This document shows, piece by piece, positions 1-9,374 of a DNA stretch of 31,423 nt; position 1 is the first letter of the stretch, and every line of letters begins with the position of its first letter. Made by a program: the position numbers and the translations under genes. Source of the stretch: Chara braunii (lineage: Eukaryota; Streptophyta; Charophyceae; Charales; Characeae); NCBI GenBank assembly GCA_003427395.1, contig BFEA01000230.1, positions 387,578-419,000 of the forward strand, given 5' to 3'. A model generated the notes under the pieces. It was not told where the DNA came from. It searched no databases and worked only from the letters and a program-made list of their open reading frames with translations.

Positions 1-102
1 ATTCATTTAAGTGAGGACCATTGAAAAGAGTCCCTGCAATGAACGGAGGGAAGGAGAGGAGGGGGATCGCGCCAAGTGAGGGAAAACGTGACTGGAATCC
101 TG

Positions 103-106
<4 letters not shown>

Positions 107-176
<70 letters not shown>
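107..176. repeat. (CT)n microsatellite
   Basis: Uninterrupted CT dinucleotide run of about 35 units. It is one of many CT/GA tracts in the first 8 kb. ORFs running through it are poly-(Leu-Ser) artefacts. Confidence 0.97.
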
Positions 177-178
<2 letters not shown>

Positions 179-210
179 CTGGGGTGGGTTGGTCATCACT
201 ACCGGTATGG

Positions 211-520
211 TTCGCAATGGCTAAGGGGCCTGGCTGTTAAACCAGGGCCCTTAGCACGGAACGGCGCCCAAACAAGACCCCTTCGCACGGGACAGGGCCC
301 AAACAAGGCCCCTTAGCATGGGGCAGGGCCCAAACAAGGCCCCTTAGCACAGGACAGGGCCCACCTGGGGGCGGGCGAAATCTAATGGCTAAGGGTTCAC
401 AATGGCTAAGGGGCCTGGCTGTTAAACCAGGCCCCTTAGCACGGGACAGGGCCCACCTGGGGGCGGGTGGAATCTAATGGCTACGGGTTCACAATGGCGA
501 AGGGGCCTGGCTGTTAAGCC
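211..520. repeat. GC-rich nested tandem repeat
   Basis: A short unit of about 31 bp (GCCCCTTAGCACGGGACAGG core followed by GCCCAAACAA) recurs about four times from 244 to 361. It sits inside a longer unit of about 93 bp that starts with TTCACAATGGCTAAGGGGCC and is seen at about 211, 395 and 488. The copies differ by a few bases. No coding potential is visible. It looks like a decayed minisatellite. Confidence 0.85.
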
Positions 521-894
521 ACCAGTACATCTGGAGAACCACGAACGAGCCTCTCCGAAAAGTGGGTTTGCAATGGGTAAGGGGACTTGGGACATGTCCC
601 ACAAAGGAGGGGCAGGCAAAATCTATTTTTGTTCAGTGCTACGGTACGCCCGGTCCCACCCCAAGGCACAGGACTTTTTTTTTCCCCCACCCACCCTTCA
701 GAGGCCCTGTCCCTAGCCTCCAAAATTTTAGGAGAGGCTCAATCACGGTTCTCGACTTCGCTGGGGCCATGTACTATTGGTGCCCGACTACACCGGTTCC
801 ATTCCTTGCGGGATCTATCTCTAAAAATTTGGTACAAATACCACCTACTTTGCATGCATTTCAGTAAGTATAATAAAAAATATATGGGAAATTT
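521..894. other. Intergenic sequence, nothing recognised
   Basis: This stretch holds only short frames in several phases, with a T8 and C-rich tract near 673-695. No domain, RNA or repeat was recognised. Confidence 0.5.
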
Positions 895-1192
895 TTCCAA
901 ATGCCCAATATCCATTTATTTGCCGCATGCCCCTGCAACGGCCGACTTACCCTGTTGTGCCCCTCTGCAACTTTTGAACCTGAAATATGTTCCGTATGCC
1001 CCTACCAGTACCGTTTCCTTACCCTGTCGTGCCCCTCTGCAACTTTTGAAGATTCCCAAAAAAAACTGGGTTCGTCTGGGACTGAAATATGTTCCGTATG
1101 CCCCTACCGGTACCGGTTCCAAATTTTCGGTATGCCCCTACCCCATACCCGTTGAGTAAGAGGCCAAAAACTTCCCATATGCCCCTACCGGT

Positions 1193-1198
<6 letters not shown>

Positions 1199-1275
<77 letters not shown>

Positions 1276-1276
1276 N

Positions 1277-1348
<72 letters not shown>

Positions 1349-1360
1349 CTCTCTCTCTCT
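1199..1360. repeat. (CT)n microsatellite with single N
   Basis: CT repeat to 1340, a short GT stretch at 1341-1347, then CT again to 1360. The single N at 1276 suggests a join or gap-fill within the repeat, so the true length is unknown. Confidence 0.95.
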
Positions 1361-1708
1361 CCACCCGGATAACGAAACAGGCAGGGTCAAGCAAGGTCTA
1401 GGCTACGTGCGAACCAGCTCTGCGCGGTGCACTCTCAAAACGAGAGAGAGAGAGATGATCCTTTCTCCTCCTCCTCCCTCCTTTGGCCCCGACTCTCCAT
1501 CTTTCTACATCCTGTCTCAATATCCGTCTTCACCTGCTTTCCCCATCTCTCTTTCCCATGTCGACCAAAGCTCTGGCTTCTTCAGCTCCCATCATTTGGA
1601 CTCCCCCCCCCTTCTCTGCCAGCATGCCATTTCTTTCGATCTCTGGTTCAGTCCAGCCGGCCTGCTTATGCCAAGTTTTGTTGATTTGTGTTTGCCTCGC
1701 GCACGCGC

Positions 1709-1736
1709 ACACACACACACACACACACACACAGAA

Positions 1737-1804
<68 letters not shown>
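1709..1804. repeat. (AC)n then (GA)n microsatellites
   Basis: AC dinucleotides at 1709-1732 and GA dinucleotides at 1741-1804. The GA run mirrors the CT run of the opposite arm of the foldback element. Confidence 0.95.
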
Positions 1805-1808
<4 letters not shown>

Positions 1809-2110
1809 ACAGGTACGGGCATATGGAAAGTTTTCGACCTCTTACTCAACGGGTATCCGGTAGGGGCATGCCGGAAACTTGGAACCGGTACCAATAGGGG
1901 CATACGAAACATATCTCAGGCCCAGACGAACCCGGGTCTTTTTCGGAAACTTGAAAAGTTGCAGAGGGGCACGACAGGGCAAGTCGGCCGTTGCAGAGGC
2001 ATGCCGCAATTAAATGGAGTTCGGAGGGGCATTCCCAAAATATATACATATATTTTTTTTTCCCAGTACTAAAACCTCACATCATTCCCATTATCGCTTC
2101 GCCGTCGATA

Positions 2111-2270
2111 ACGTCTAGATATATATAGTATCATCGGCCCCTGACTCGAGTAATAGGACCTCGTTCCACAACCCCGTTACTACTACTCTCGCTCTCACGT
2201 CTAGATATATATATAGTGTCATCGGCCCCTGACTCGAGTAATAGGACCTCGTTCCACAACCCCCTTACTA

Positions 2271-2314
<44 letters not shown>
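2111..2314. repeat. Tandem duplication of about 88 bp ending in (CT)n
   Basis: Two adjacent copies start with GTCTAGATATATATA (2111 and 2199). Both continue with ATCGGCCCCTGACTCGAGTA and TTCCACAACCCC. The second copy runs into a CT tract at 2274-2314. No gene is visible. Confidence 0.9.
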
Positions 2315-2318
<4 letters not shown>

Positions 2319-2399
2319 CTCCACCACCTCTCTCTCTCTCAACGAGGCGAACGAACGACTCCCCTTTCTCCGCGAATCTTTTTTTCTTTTTTTTTTTGG

Positions 2400-2486
2400 G
2401 AAAAGTCTCCGCGAATCCCCTTTCTACTCCCGAAGGAACATTCTCAAAAAACATTTCACAGAAAAGTCTCCGCGAATCCCCTTTCT
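2400..2486. repeat. 26-bp direct duplication at LINE 5' junction
   Basis: The 26-bp segment starting GAAAAGTCTCCGCGAATCCC occurs at 2400-2425 and again at 2461-2486, on either side of the left target-site duplication. A shorter part (CTCCGCGAATC) also occurs near 2369. This may be templated filler at the LINE 5' junction. Confidence 0.8.
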
Positions 2487-3313
2487 GTCAAACTGTAGCT
2501 AGAGGTACCCCCGTCCTCCAATTAAAACTAGATCCGGCGTCATGGGAATGGATAATAAAAGGGGATAGAGGAACGAATGCTACTCTTGCGGATTATTCAA
2601 TCAGGATTGGATACGCTGTCAATCGACCAATGAAAGTGCCACAAGTCGTGGCTCGAGAAAGATGGGCACAACTCCTGCCTCTGGACTTAGAGGAGATAGA
2701 CAGAGCACTGGCTTCATGTTGGAAACAACTAAAGTTAATTGCGAATCAGAGGCATGCTTCTTTGTTATGGTTGGTTTCGTTAGTCTCAACTCCATCAGCG
2801 GTCTGGCTTGCGGGAAGAGGAATGGAAATTAACCTCACTTGTTTACGGTGCCAATGGGCTTTTGAATCCACAGTACATCTGTGGTGGGACTGTCCTGCTT
2901 CAGCTCGTATATGGAAGTGGTGGATAAACAGGTGGGAATCCATTTCCAACAGTGCCTTTCAATGGACAAAGGAATGGGCTCTCTTGGGTGGACTCCCAGC
3001 TGGTGTCCCCAATTCCAAAGGTTGGGGATTTGTGGCTCAATCTGCGAGAGCAACATGCTTTGCTGTCATTTGGCAGTGCAGAAACGATAAAGTCTTTGAC
3101 AACAAGGACTGGACCAACAAACAAATCCGCCAGACTTTCAAATCCCACCTTAGACATGCTATTCAAGCAGATTGGAGACGGAAAGTAGTATCGAGCTCAA
3201 GCTCCCAGGCTGGGTTACGCTGGTTCAATCAAACTTGGGCATTGAATGGCAAACTGTGCAGGGTAGGAGAAAACAACCAACTGTGCCTAGACTCCTGGCT
3301 GCTTTCCGGGTAA
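2487..3313 (+). pseudogene. LINE ORF2 C-terminal fragment, RVT zinc-binding domain
   Basis: The frame is open to the TAA at 3311-3313 and encodes the C-terminal part of a plant L1-type LINE polyprotein. The signature of the reverse-transcriptase zinc-binding (zf-RVT) domain is visible: a tryptophan-rich lead with AVWLAGRGMEINLTC, then CLRC, ESTVHLWWDCP with the spaced His and Cys, and downstream FAVIWQCRNDKVF, typical of the tail of plant LINE ORF2. The endonuclease and RT domains are absent because the copy is 5' truncated. The frame continues upstream into CT repeats only by chance, so no start codon is assigned. Such a protein would act in target-primed reverse transcription; this fragment cannot. 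Confidence 0.8.
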
Positions 3314-3907
3314 TGGCAAGCTGAATTTCTATCTTAGGATAAAATATCTCAGGAGGAATAGTTCTGTTCATAAGGACTGTTTATGTCCATTGAAATGTGT
3401 TGGATATAGGAGGTACCTGGTCACTCGGTTATGCTGCCTCAATAGGCAGGCAGAGGGAACAGTAGGAGGAGGGAGTGTACAGGCTGGTTGTTTGGAGCTC
3501 TGCTCCTCCACCGTGTTTAGGTGGATATTAGCTAGTTGGTTTAGTTTAGTTTTGAGTAGCAAGAGTTCGATTCAGTAGATTTGGGGGTGATACAGCTGAA
3601 GCTGGGTGGTAGGCGTTGTAGGTATGGGAGGCAGTGTGGTGTTGTGCTCCTTTTTTTGGAGGTTTGTGTTCGGTTCTTCTGGGCCATGTTGGTTTTCTTT
3701 TTTTCCCAGGATTGGGATGTGTCAGGGCAGCGGTCGTGTTTTGGCCATTTCTGCTCCTAGACCACAGGGTCCCAAGGCCTGCACCTAAGCTGGGTAATGG
3801 TCCCAGTAACAGTTTTATCTCTTTCCGGGTTGTTTGTTGAGGTATTCCCGGCCTCCCTATTGGTGTGGTAATAAGTATGAGCAGAGTTTCCTTTTGAAAA
3901 AAAAAGG
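3314..3907 (+). other. LINE 3' UTR and short A tail
   Basis: Non-coding sequence between the LINE stop codon and the right target-site duplication, ending with nine A's at 3897-3905. Small open frames here look like chance. Confidence 0.65.
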
Positions 3908-4053
3908 AAAAAACATTTCACGATAATTAAAAAAAGGGCTCCCATACAATGAGCACAGTAAAACAAACAAACAAAAAAAAACAGGAATGGTAAACACACA
4001 GAGTAACAAACCTCAAAGCAAAGAGAACCTTGCATAATCCAACACACACACCT

Positions 4054-4056
<3 letters not shown>

Positions 4057-4150
<94 letters not shown>
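4057..4150. repeat. (CT)n followed by (CA)n
   Basis: CT run 4057-4112 and CA run about 4114-4150, ended by a single N at 4151 that marks an assembly join. Confidence 0.95.
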
Positions 4151-4212
4151 NAAAGAATGAATGACAGAGAGGGAGAAAAAGATAGGGGACAAAAAAAAAA
4201 AAAAAAAAAAAA

Positions 4213-5096
4213 GTTGTTAATATTAATCCAGTCGAGCATTTGTACATTTTGGCTATTTTCCTGAATTACGAAAATTATATTCCTCTCAGTACACACGCAT
4301 TCATCAGACAAACTTGATTGATTCATCATCAATCAGATCACAAAATCATCGACTTAGATTGAGCGAATGACGACCCTTGATTGGATCCCTTTTGATCGAT
4401 CCCCACACCCCGATTGATTGATCGATTGATTCTAATGTGATTGATTCATTCATTCATTCATTTATTCATTTCATTAAGCAATTGAATGCTTTTTTTTTCT
4501 GATTGAGATTGTATCGTTTATGAATTCATTCATTCATTGATTGGTTGATGATTCGTCGATTAAGATTAAGTGAGAAATTGATTGAGAAAATCTGCGAGTG
4601 ACATGATTCATTCATTCATTCAATCAATCATCGCTAATTAGTGGTGGCCGTCATGGCGATAATGATTGGTGGTGTGAACTGAATATCACACGCTGACGAC
4701 ACGTGCACACCCCTTTCCCCTTTGCAAGTTGGCTAATCCTGGTTTAAGATTTCAACGCCTGCCACACACACAATGGTGACATAAACAGAAAATTAAATAG
4801 TAAAGCACCGTCCAACTAAGACAGATCATTCCTCCTCCTCCCTCTTTATAAAAAACACAGACACGGTAATAAATTAATACTAGTAATTATGACAATGAAT
4901 ACAATCCCTCATTCTACCAGGGGAGTGTTGCGAAAGCAAGGAACAAAGAACGAATTGCAAAAAAAAAAAAAAAAAAAAAAAAGGGATGAAAACGAGGCGC
5001 ACGGAGAAAGGAGGAGACTGGAGAGGCAGGTTCAATTCACCGCTGAGTCGATCAACCGCTACAGTCACTCCACAGGAAAGTCAGCTAGAGAGAGAG
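4213..5096. repeat. Exact 884-bp duplicate, copy 1
   Basis: The segment reappears at 6794-7677 with a constant offset of 2581 bases and no difference that I could find, including the 24-A homopolymer at 4959-4982. The match stops at 5097, two bases before a sequencing adapter. Exact identity through homopolymers and microsatellites argues for one locus assembled twice. Confidence 0.92.
4396..4640. repeat. Degenerate tetranucleotide repeats (GATT/ATTC)n
   Basis: Clusters of GATTGATT and ATTCATTC units interrupted by unique bases. The second copy is in the duplicated block at about 6977-7221. Confidence 0.8.
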
Positions 5097-5098
5097 CG

Positions 5099-5136
5099 CT
5101 GTCTCTTATACACATCTAGATGTGTATAAGAGACAG
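5099..5136. other. Nextera mate-pair junction adapter (artefact)
   Basis: The 38-bp perfect palindrome is CTGTCTCTTATACACATCT followed directly by AGATGTGTATAAGAGACAG. Each half is the 19-bp Tn5 mosaic end used in Nextera libraries, and the back-to-back form is the circularisation junction of Nextera mate-pair libraries. It is not genomic DNA. Sequence on either side of it need not be adjacent in the genome. Confidence 0.97.
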
Positions 5137-5418
5137 CCCACACACACACACACATATTCCGCGGAATTTAAGTAGGAGGGAGCAAAAGGACGAAGTTCAC
5201 GGACCTGGAACAAGAGGACAGATTTACCAAGCACCAAAATAAACCTGCCTGGCATGTCAAAGTACTTCACAATCCATCGCATCTGTGCTAAGTACTTAAC
5301 TATACTTAGCACACCCAGACCTAAGTACGTACTATGTGAGCAACCTAGTACACTCAGACTTAAGTTAAGGACTATGTGAGCAACCGACCTTTAGTACGCA
5401 GATAGATGTAACATATTG
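5137..5418. other. Intergenic, short (CA)n and small repeats
   Basis: A CA run follows the adapter. A motif containing ACTATGTGAGCAACC occurs twice near 5329 and 5371. No gene is seen. The placement of this segment is doubtful because of the adapter. Confidence 0.5.
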
Positions 5419-5526
5419 CCGTCTTCCCCCGAACATAACGCACCCTCATTACGACTGCATCCGACCGGAAAGATGGCTTGTGTACATTCACAATCAGGGT
5501 GCGTTAGGTTGTGGCGAAGACAGTGG
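5419..5526. repeat. Hairpin element 1 (CCGTCTTC ends)
   Basis: Arms 5419-5446 and 5496-5526 are near reverse complements, with AACGCACCCT pairing with AGGGTGCGTT and GTCTTC with GAAGAC. The loop itself contains TTGTG...CACAA. It resembles a short MITE or palindromic element. Confidence 0.7.
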
Positions 5527-5630
5527 TAGCAAGTAGGCGGAAGAGAACAAAAACAAAATGGATCACGTCAACACATAACGTAGTATCCCGATCTCTTAGT
5601 GAAATACGACTATGCGGACGGACGCACCTG

Positions 5631-5744
5631 CCGTCTTCACCCGCATAGAACGCCCGGTCATTATCGCGGTATCTAGACTGAAAGCTGCCCCAAATACAGC
5701 TATAACGACCGGGCGATGTACTCGGGTTAAAACTTAAAACGACG
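5631..5744. repeat. Hairpin element 2 (CCGTCTTC ends)
   Basis: A diverged copy of the preceding hairpin: the same CCGTCTTC.CCCG start, with AACGCCCGGTCATTAT pairing with ATAACGACCGGGCG. Both copies are followed by a related GATNACGTCAACACA sequence, so the duplicated unit is about 212 bp. Confidence 0.7.
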
Positions 5745-6573
5745 GTAGTACAAGCTGGATGACGTCAACACAATCCCATCAACGTAACATATACCCTCGC
5801 CATCACGCGAAATCACTACCACCAAAAAAACAAAAAGAAGAGGAAAAAAAAGGAACTCTGCCCCCCACGCTGCCCTCCCTCCTCCCTTCCCCCCCCCCCT
5901 CCCAATCTCCTCCGTGGCTTTTCCCCTCTTCCCCCTTTTCCTCCCATTTTGCATTTTTTTATTTTCTATCCAGTGATTATATTACTCAGCGTCCCGACCC
6001 CAACTATCAAAAGCTCAGATGAGAACCTCTCAACGTCTCAAGCATCCCCGATAGCTCTTTTTCTTTTCCTTAATACAATTGATAGTCAAAATTCACGTTA
6101 CGAAAAAAATAAGCCCCCCGGCCAACCCCCTCCCCCTCCCTCCACCCTCGACCACCAACCAGGTCGAGAAGCTCTCCCAGGAGAGGGGTTATATCTACAT
6201 TCACATCTCATTTATTACAAAAAAGAGTAGTCTCCGCCTACGTCCGCCACCGTGCGCCCCCCCCCAACCCCTCCGCCCCGAATCAAAATTAAGGCCCCAA
6301 ATATACTAAATAGAGATTTTAAATTTCAAAAAAAAAAAAAGCCAATCCCCACAATCAGGCGACATTGGAACCCCACCCAATGACACTCCCACCCCAACCT
6401 TATCTGAAACTTCTCTTATGCTTAATTTTCTGCTTTTTTTCCGCAAGTTAAAATTAATCGGTCAATCCTCCACAATGCTAGAGTAATCAATGATGGTCAG
6501 GGTTCCTTCGACCAGACGGAATGAAGCGTGAGTTTGCCGCATGATTTTTTATCATTTTTAGTATTATTTTTTT
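5745..6573. other. Intergenic, pyrimidine-rich tract
   Basis: C/T-rich sequence with runs of C at about 5889-5900 and 6257-6265 and a poly-A at about 6330-6341. Proline- and serine-rich ORFs here are low-complexity artefacts. No gene was recognised. Confidence 0.5.
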
Positions 6574-6742
6574 TAACAGGTCCTTACGGCCCTGGCTCCA
6601 TTCCAGTCTGGGGACCGTCAGTCCGGTTCCTATTCCGGTTCCTAGTCCTGGCGCGAGTCAGACATTGGCAATGCAGTGGAATAGGAACCGGACTGACGTT
6701 CCCCAGACTGGAGATGGAGCCAGGACCGTAACGACCTGTTAA
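6574..6742. mobile_element. Palindromic MITE-like element with AACAGGTC ends
   Basis: The left arm (6574-6636) begins TAACAGGTCCTTACGG and the right arm (6678-6742) ends CCGTAACGACCTGTTA. The arms stay complementary through CCAGTCTGGGGA and GTCCGGTTCCTATTCC, with about 40 bp of loop. Arm identity is high with a few mismatches. No coding capacity. It is flanked by a T-run on the left and an A-run on the right. It could be a MITE or a solo foldback. Confidence 0.75.
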
Positions 6743-6793
6743 GAAAAAAAAAAAAAAAAAAAAAAAAAAANAAAAAAAAAAAAAAAAAAAAAA
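6743..6793. repeat. Poly-A tract containing an N join
   Basis: A-run at 6745-6770, a single N at 6771 and an A-run at 6772-6793. The N inside a homopolymer is where the second copy of the duplicated block was joined. Confidence 0.9.
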
Positions 6794-7666
6794 GTTGTTA
6801 ATATTAATCCAGTCGAGCATTTGTACATTTTGGCTATTTTCCTGAATTACGAAAATTATATTCCTCTCAGTACACACGCATTCATCAGACAAACTTGATT
6901 GATTCATCATCAATCAGATCACAAAATCATCGACTTAGATTGAGCGAATGACGACCCTTGATTGGATCCCTTTTGATCGATCCCCACACCCCGATTGATT
7001 GATCGATTGATTCTAATGTGATTGATTCATTCATTCATTCATTTATTCATTTCATTAAGCAATTGAATGCTTTTTTTTTCTGATTGAGATTGTATCGTTT
7101 ATGAATTCATTCATTCATTGATTGGTTGATGATTCGTCGATTAAGATTAAGTGAGAAATTGATTGAGAAAATCTGCGAGTGACATGATTCATTCATTCAT
7201 TCAATCAATCATCGCTAATTAGTGGTGGCCGTCATGGCGATAATGATTGGTGGTGTGAACTGAATATCACACGCTGACGACACGTGCACACCCCTTTCCC
7301 CTTTGCAAGTTGGCTAATCCTGGTTTAAGATTTCAACGCCTGCCACACACACAATGGTGACATAAACAGAAAATTAAATAGTAAAGCACCGTCCAACTAA
7401 GACAGATCATTCCTCCTCCTCCCTCTTTATAAAAAACACAGACACGGTAATAAATTAATACTAGTAATTATGACAATGAATACAATCCCTCATTCTACCA
7501 GGGGAGTGTTGCGAAAGCAAGGAACAAAGAACGAATTGCAAAAAAAAAAAAAAAAAAAAAAAAGGGATGAAAACGAGGCGCACGGAGAAAGGAGGAGACT
7601 GGAGAGGCAGGTTCAATTCACCGCTGAGTCGATCAACCGCTACAGTCACTCCACAGGAAAGTCAGC

Positions 7667-7677
<11 letters not shown>
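6794..7677. repeat. Exact 884-bp duplicate, copy 2
   Basis: Matches 4213-5096 base for base as far as I can read. Here the GA repeat continues naturally past the point where copy 1 meets the adapter, so this copy probably has the authentic right-hand context. Confidence 0.92.

Positions 7678-7723
<46 letters not shown>
7664..7723. repeat. (GA)n microsatellite
   Basis: Dinucleotide run that continues the end of the duplicated block. Confidence 0.95.
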
Positions 7724-7726
<3 letters not shown>

Positions 7727-8090
7727 GACAGGCGTCATGACGCCGCGACTGGTAGAGTGGTTTGTTCTATAGCGTCATTTATACGGCGCCAACGTGCCAC
7801 GCCACGACTCGCAGAGGCTTAAAACGATCGCTCGGATGAAACAGAAAGAAGGAATACGATCGAGAGAGAGAGGGAAGAAAAAAACGGAGGGCGATGATGT
7901 CCATGGCCAAACAGAGGGAAGAAACATGTCCCCAGACGAGATGGGGCTAAAGACGACGCCAAACTCGCACGCAGACACACAACGGGAAGGGGAAAACGAG
8001 ACCCGTCAGAATTCAGCACCGCCACCAAAAGGGCGTCAGAAAACGAGCAACAGAGGGAGAAGCAGAACCGGGGACACTTGCTGGCAAGGG
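7724..8090. other. Intergenic, purine-rich, nothing recognised
   Basis: Contains a 117-codon frame from 7794 that runs into (GAGAGA) sequence. Its composition is Lys/Arg/Glu-rich from purine skew and no motif is recognised. Probably non-coding. Confidence 0.45.
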
Positions 8091-8180
8091 AGAGAGAAAG
8101 ACAGAGAAAGACAGAGACAAACAGACAGAGAGAGAGTGAGGGAGTGAGGGAGTGAGGGAGTGAGGGAGTGAGGGAGCAGG
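8091..8180. repeat. (AGACAG)n and (GTGAGGGA)n minisatellite
   Basis: AGACAGAGAA-type repeats lead into about five units of GTGAGGGA at about 8136-8175. Confidence 0.9.
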
Positions 8181-8325
8181 GAATGACAGAAAGAGAGTGT
8201 ATTAGAGGATGGTCGAATCGAAGTACTGTTGTGTGTGTGCGTGTTGTCATCTTCGCTATACACAACTCCACAAAAAACGCATGAATGTGCCAGACTGTTC
8301 CATCCGACTTTGACCGACTCATCAG

Positions 8326-8419
8326 TGTGTGTGCGTGTGTGTGTGTGTGTGTGTGTGAGTGAGAGACGAAGAGAGACAGAGACAGAGACAGAGACAGAGA
8401 CAGAGAGACGGAGACAGAG
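8326..8419. repeat. (GT)n and (GAGACA)n repeats
   Basis: GT dinucleotides at about 8326-8358, followed by GAGACA units to 8419. Confidence 0.92.
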
Positions 8420-9198
8420 AAAGATGGGGAAATAGGCGAAGGAAGGGAAAGGGAAAAGAGTGGGGCAGAGGATAATTACTTTTTAAACATCGCGAACGGC
8501 GACAATAACGGGAGCTGGTGGCTTGGATTGACGAATAGTACGATCGGATCGAGCAGTATCCAAAGCTGGCTGGCTGCCTGAAATTTTCGAACGGCTGGCT
8601 GATATTTTAGGACAATGCGGCGGCTCTTCCTCTCGAAACAGTAGCACCAGCACCAGCACCAACCGCAGATCTCGGACAAAGAGCTTTCGCGGAGGTTAGC
8701 ACTCCTGCACGGTGAATGGCGCTCTCGCTGTCTTCTTCAGGGCGGGCGCGGCGCGAAAGCGGGAAAATGCCGAGGTATGGCGCCGAGCCGTGGAGAGCGC
8801 AGTAGGCGCGATCAACTCAAAAGCAACAAGGCTGGAATGAGTGAGGACCCGCGATGAGAACCGCGATTAGGACCGCGACTGGACCAGACCGCCTGGATCA
8901 CGTGCCAGAAAGACAGCGGAGATCCTACCCGGGGTTAGGTCCCACTTACACGAATCAAGCAATTTTGACCGTAGACAGCAAAGATCAACGGCCAAAATCT
9001 CTTAATCCGTGCAAGTGTGACCTCGCCCCCGGAGACCAGACCGGGCAGAAAAGACCTCCAAGTCTGGAAGGGGCGCCATGTCCGTCAACTGTCCGACCCT
9101 CAAGTCGAGCCTACGCGCCCAAGCCTCGGGGCCTGCCTCGGGGCATTCTTTCGACCCCACCTAGGAAGCCAAGGCCAAGAGGCGAGTTCTGAAGTGCC
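8420..9198. other. GC-richer intergenic sequence left of DIRS element
   Basis: Unique-looking sequence with a small repeat of ACCGCGA.T near 8860-8880 and CACCAG triplets near 8645. Open frames up to 112 codons exist but none shows a domain or plausible composition. This is the inferred left flank of the DIRS-like element. Confidence 0.45.
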
Positions 9199-9297
9199 TA
9201 CACAGGTCTGCTCCAGATAAATAAGGAAAAAGAAACTCCGTAGATGATGTCAGATCGCACAGAGGTGAGTCATAGAAGTGGGCCGCAGGCCCACACA
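9199..9297 (-). repeat. Split direct repeat B2 (terminal)
   Basis: About 98 bp, containing CCAGATAAATAAGGAAA and ATGATGTCAGATCGCACA, repeated at 9839-9936 with roughly 90% identity by eye. On the element strand it ends ...ACCTGTGTA at 9199-9207, the inferred right terminus. Confidence 0.85.
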
Positions 9298-9374
9298 CTG
9301 TGGGAAAATCAAGGGCGGGCGGGACTGCTTCACCAAATCAAGGCGAGGAAAAAGGACTCGACCTCTGAAAACAC
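9298..9374 (-). other. Spacer between A2 and B2
   Basis: Unique sequence between the A2 and B2 repeats. No gene or repeat was recognised. Confidence 0.4.

Larger units (their letters stand above)
895..2045. mobile_element. Foldback-type element with long inverted arms
   Basis: The left arm (about 895-1345) and right arm (about 1741-2045) are diverged reverse complements. Opposite-strand translations match: the plus frame from 901 contains CNGRLTLLCPSATF and the minus frame from 2049 contains CNGRLALSCPSATF, followed by SSGTEICSVCPY and SSGPEICFVCPY. The left arm continues into (CT)n at 1199-1340 and the right arm begins with (GA)n at 1741-1804, so the microsatellites are part of the inverted arms. 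The loop of about 395 bp holds an (AC)n tract at 1709-1732 and no recognisable gene. The left arm carries an internal duplication of the ATATGTTCCGTATGCCCCTA segment (near 985 and 1087). The pattern fits a foldback or MITE-like non-autonomous element; transposition is inferred. Confidence 0.75.
2460..3907 (+). mobile_element. 5'-truncated plant-type LINE insertion
   Basis: The sequence AAAAAACATTTCAC occurs at 2446-2459 and again at 3908-3921, as expected for a target-site duplication. Between them lies the 3' end of a LINE: the C-terminus of ORF2 (to 3313), about 580 bp of 3' UTR, and a short A tail (3897-3905). The 5' end is missing, which is usual for target-primed reverse transcription. 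Because the duplication starts with A's, its exact length is uncertain by a few bases. Confidence 0.8.

Noticed and set aside
21-2072. Long ORFs through CT/GA repeats (up to 327 codons)
   Set aside because: They consist of poly-(Ser-Leu) or poly-(Arg-Glu) from microsatellites, and occur in all frames.
3757-4332. 191-codon minus-strand ORF
   Set aside because: Built from CA, CT and poly-A tracts with an N inside; no domain. Its start is repeated in the duplicated block.
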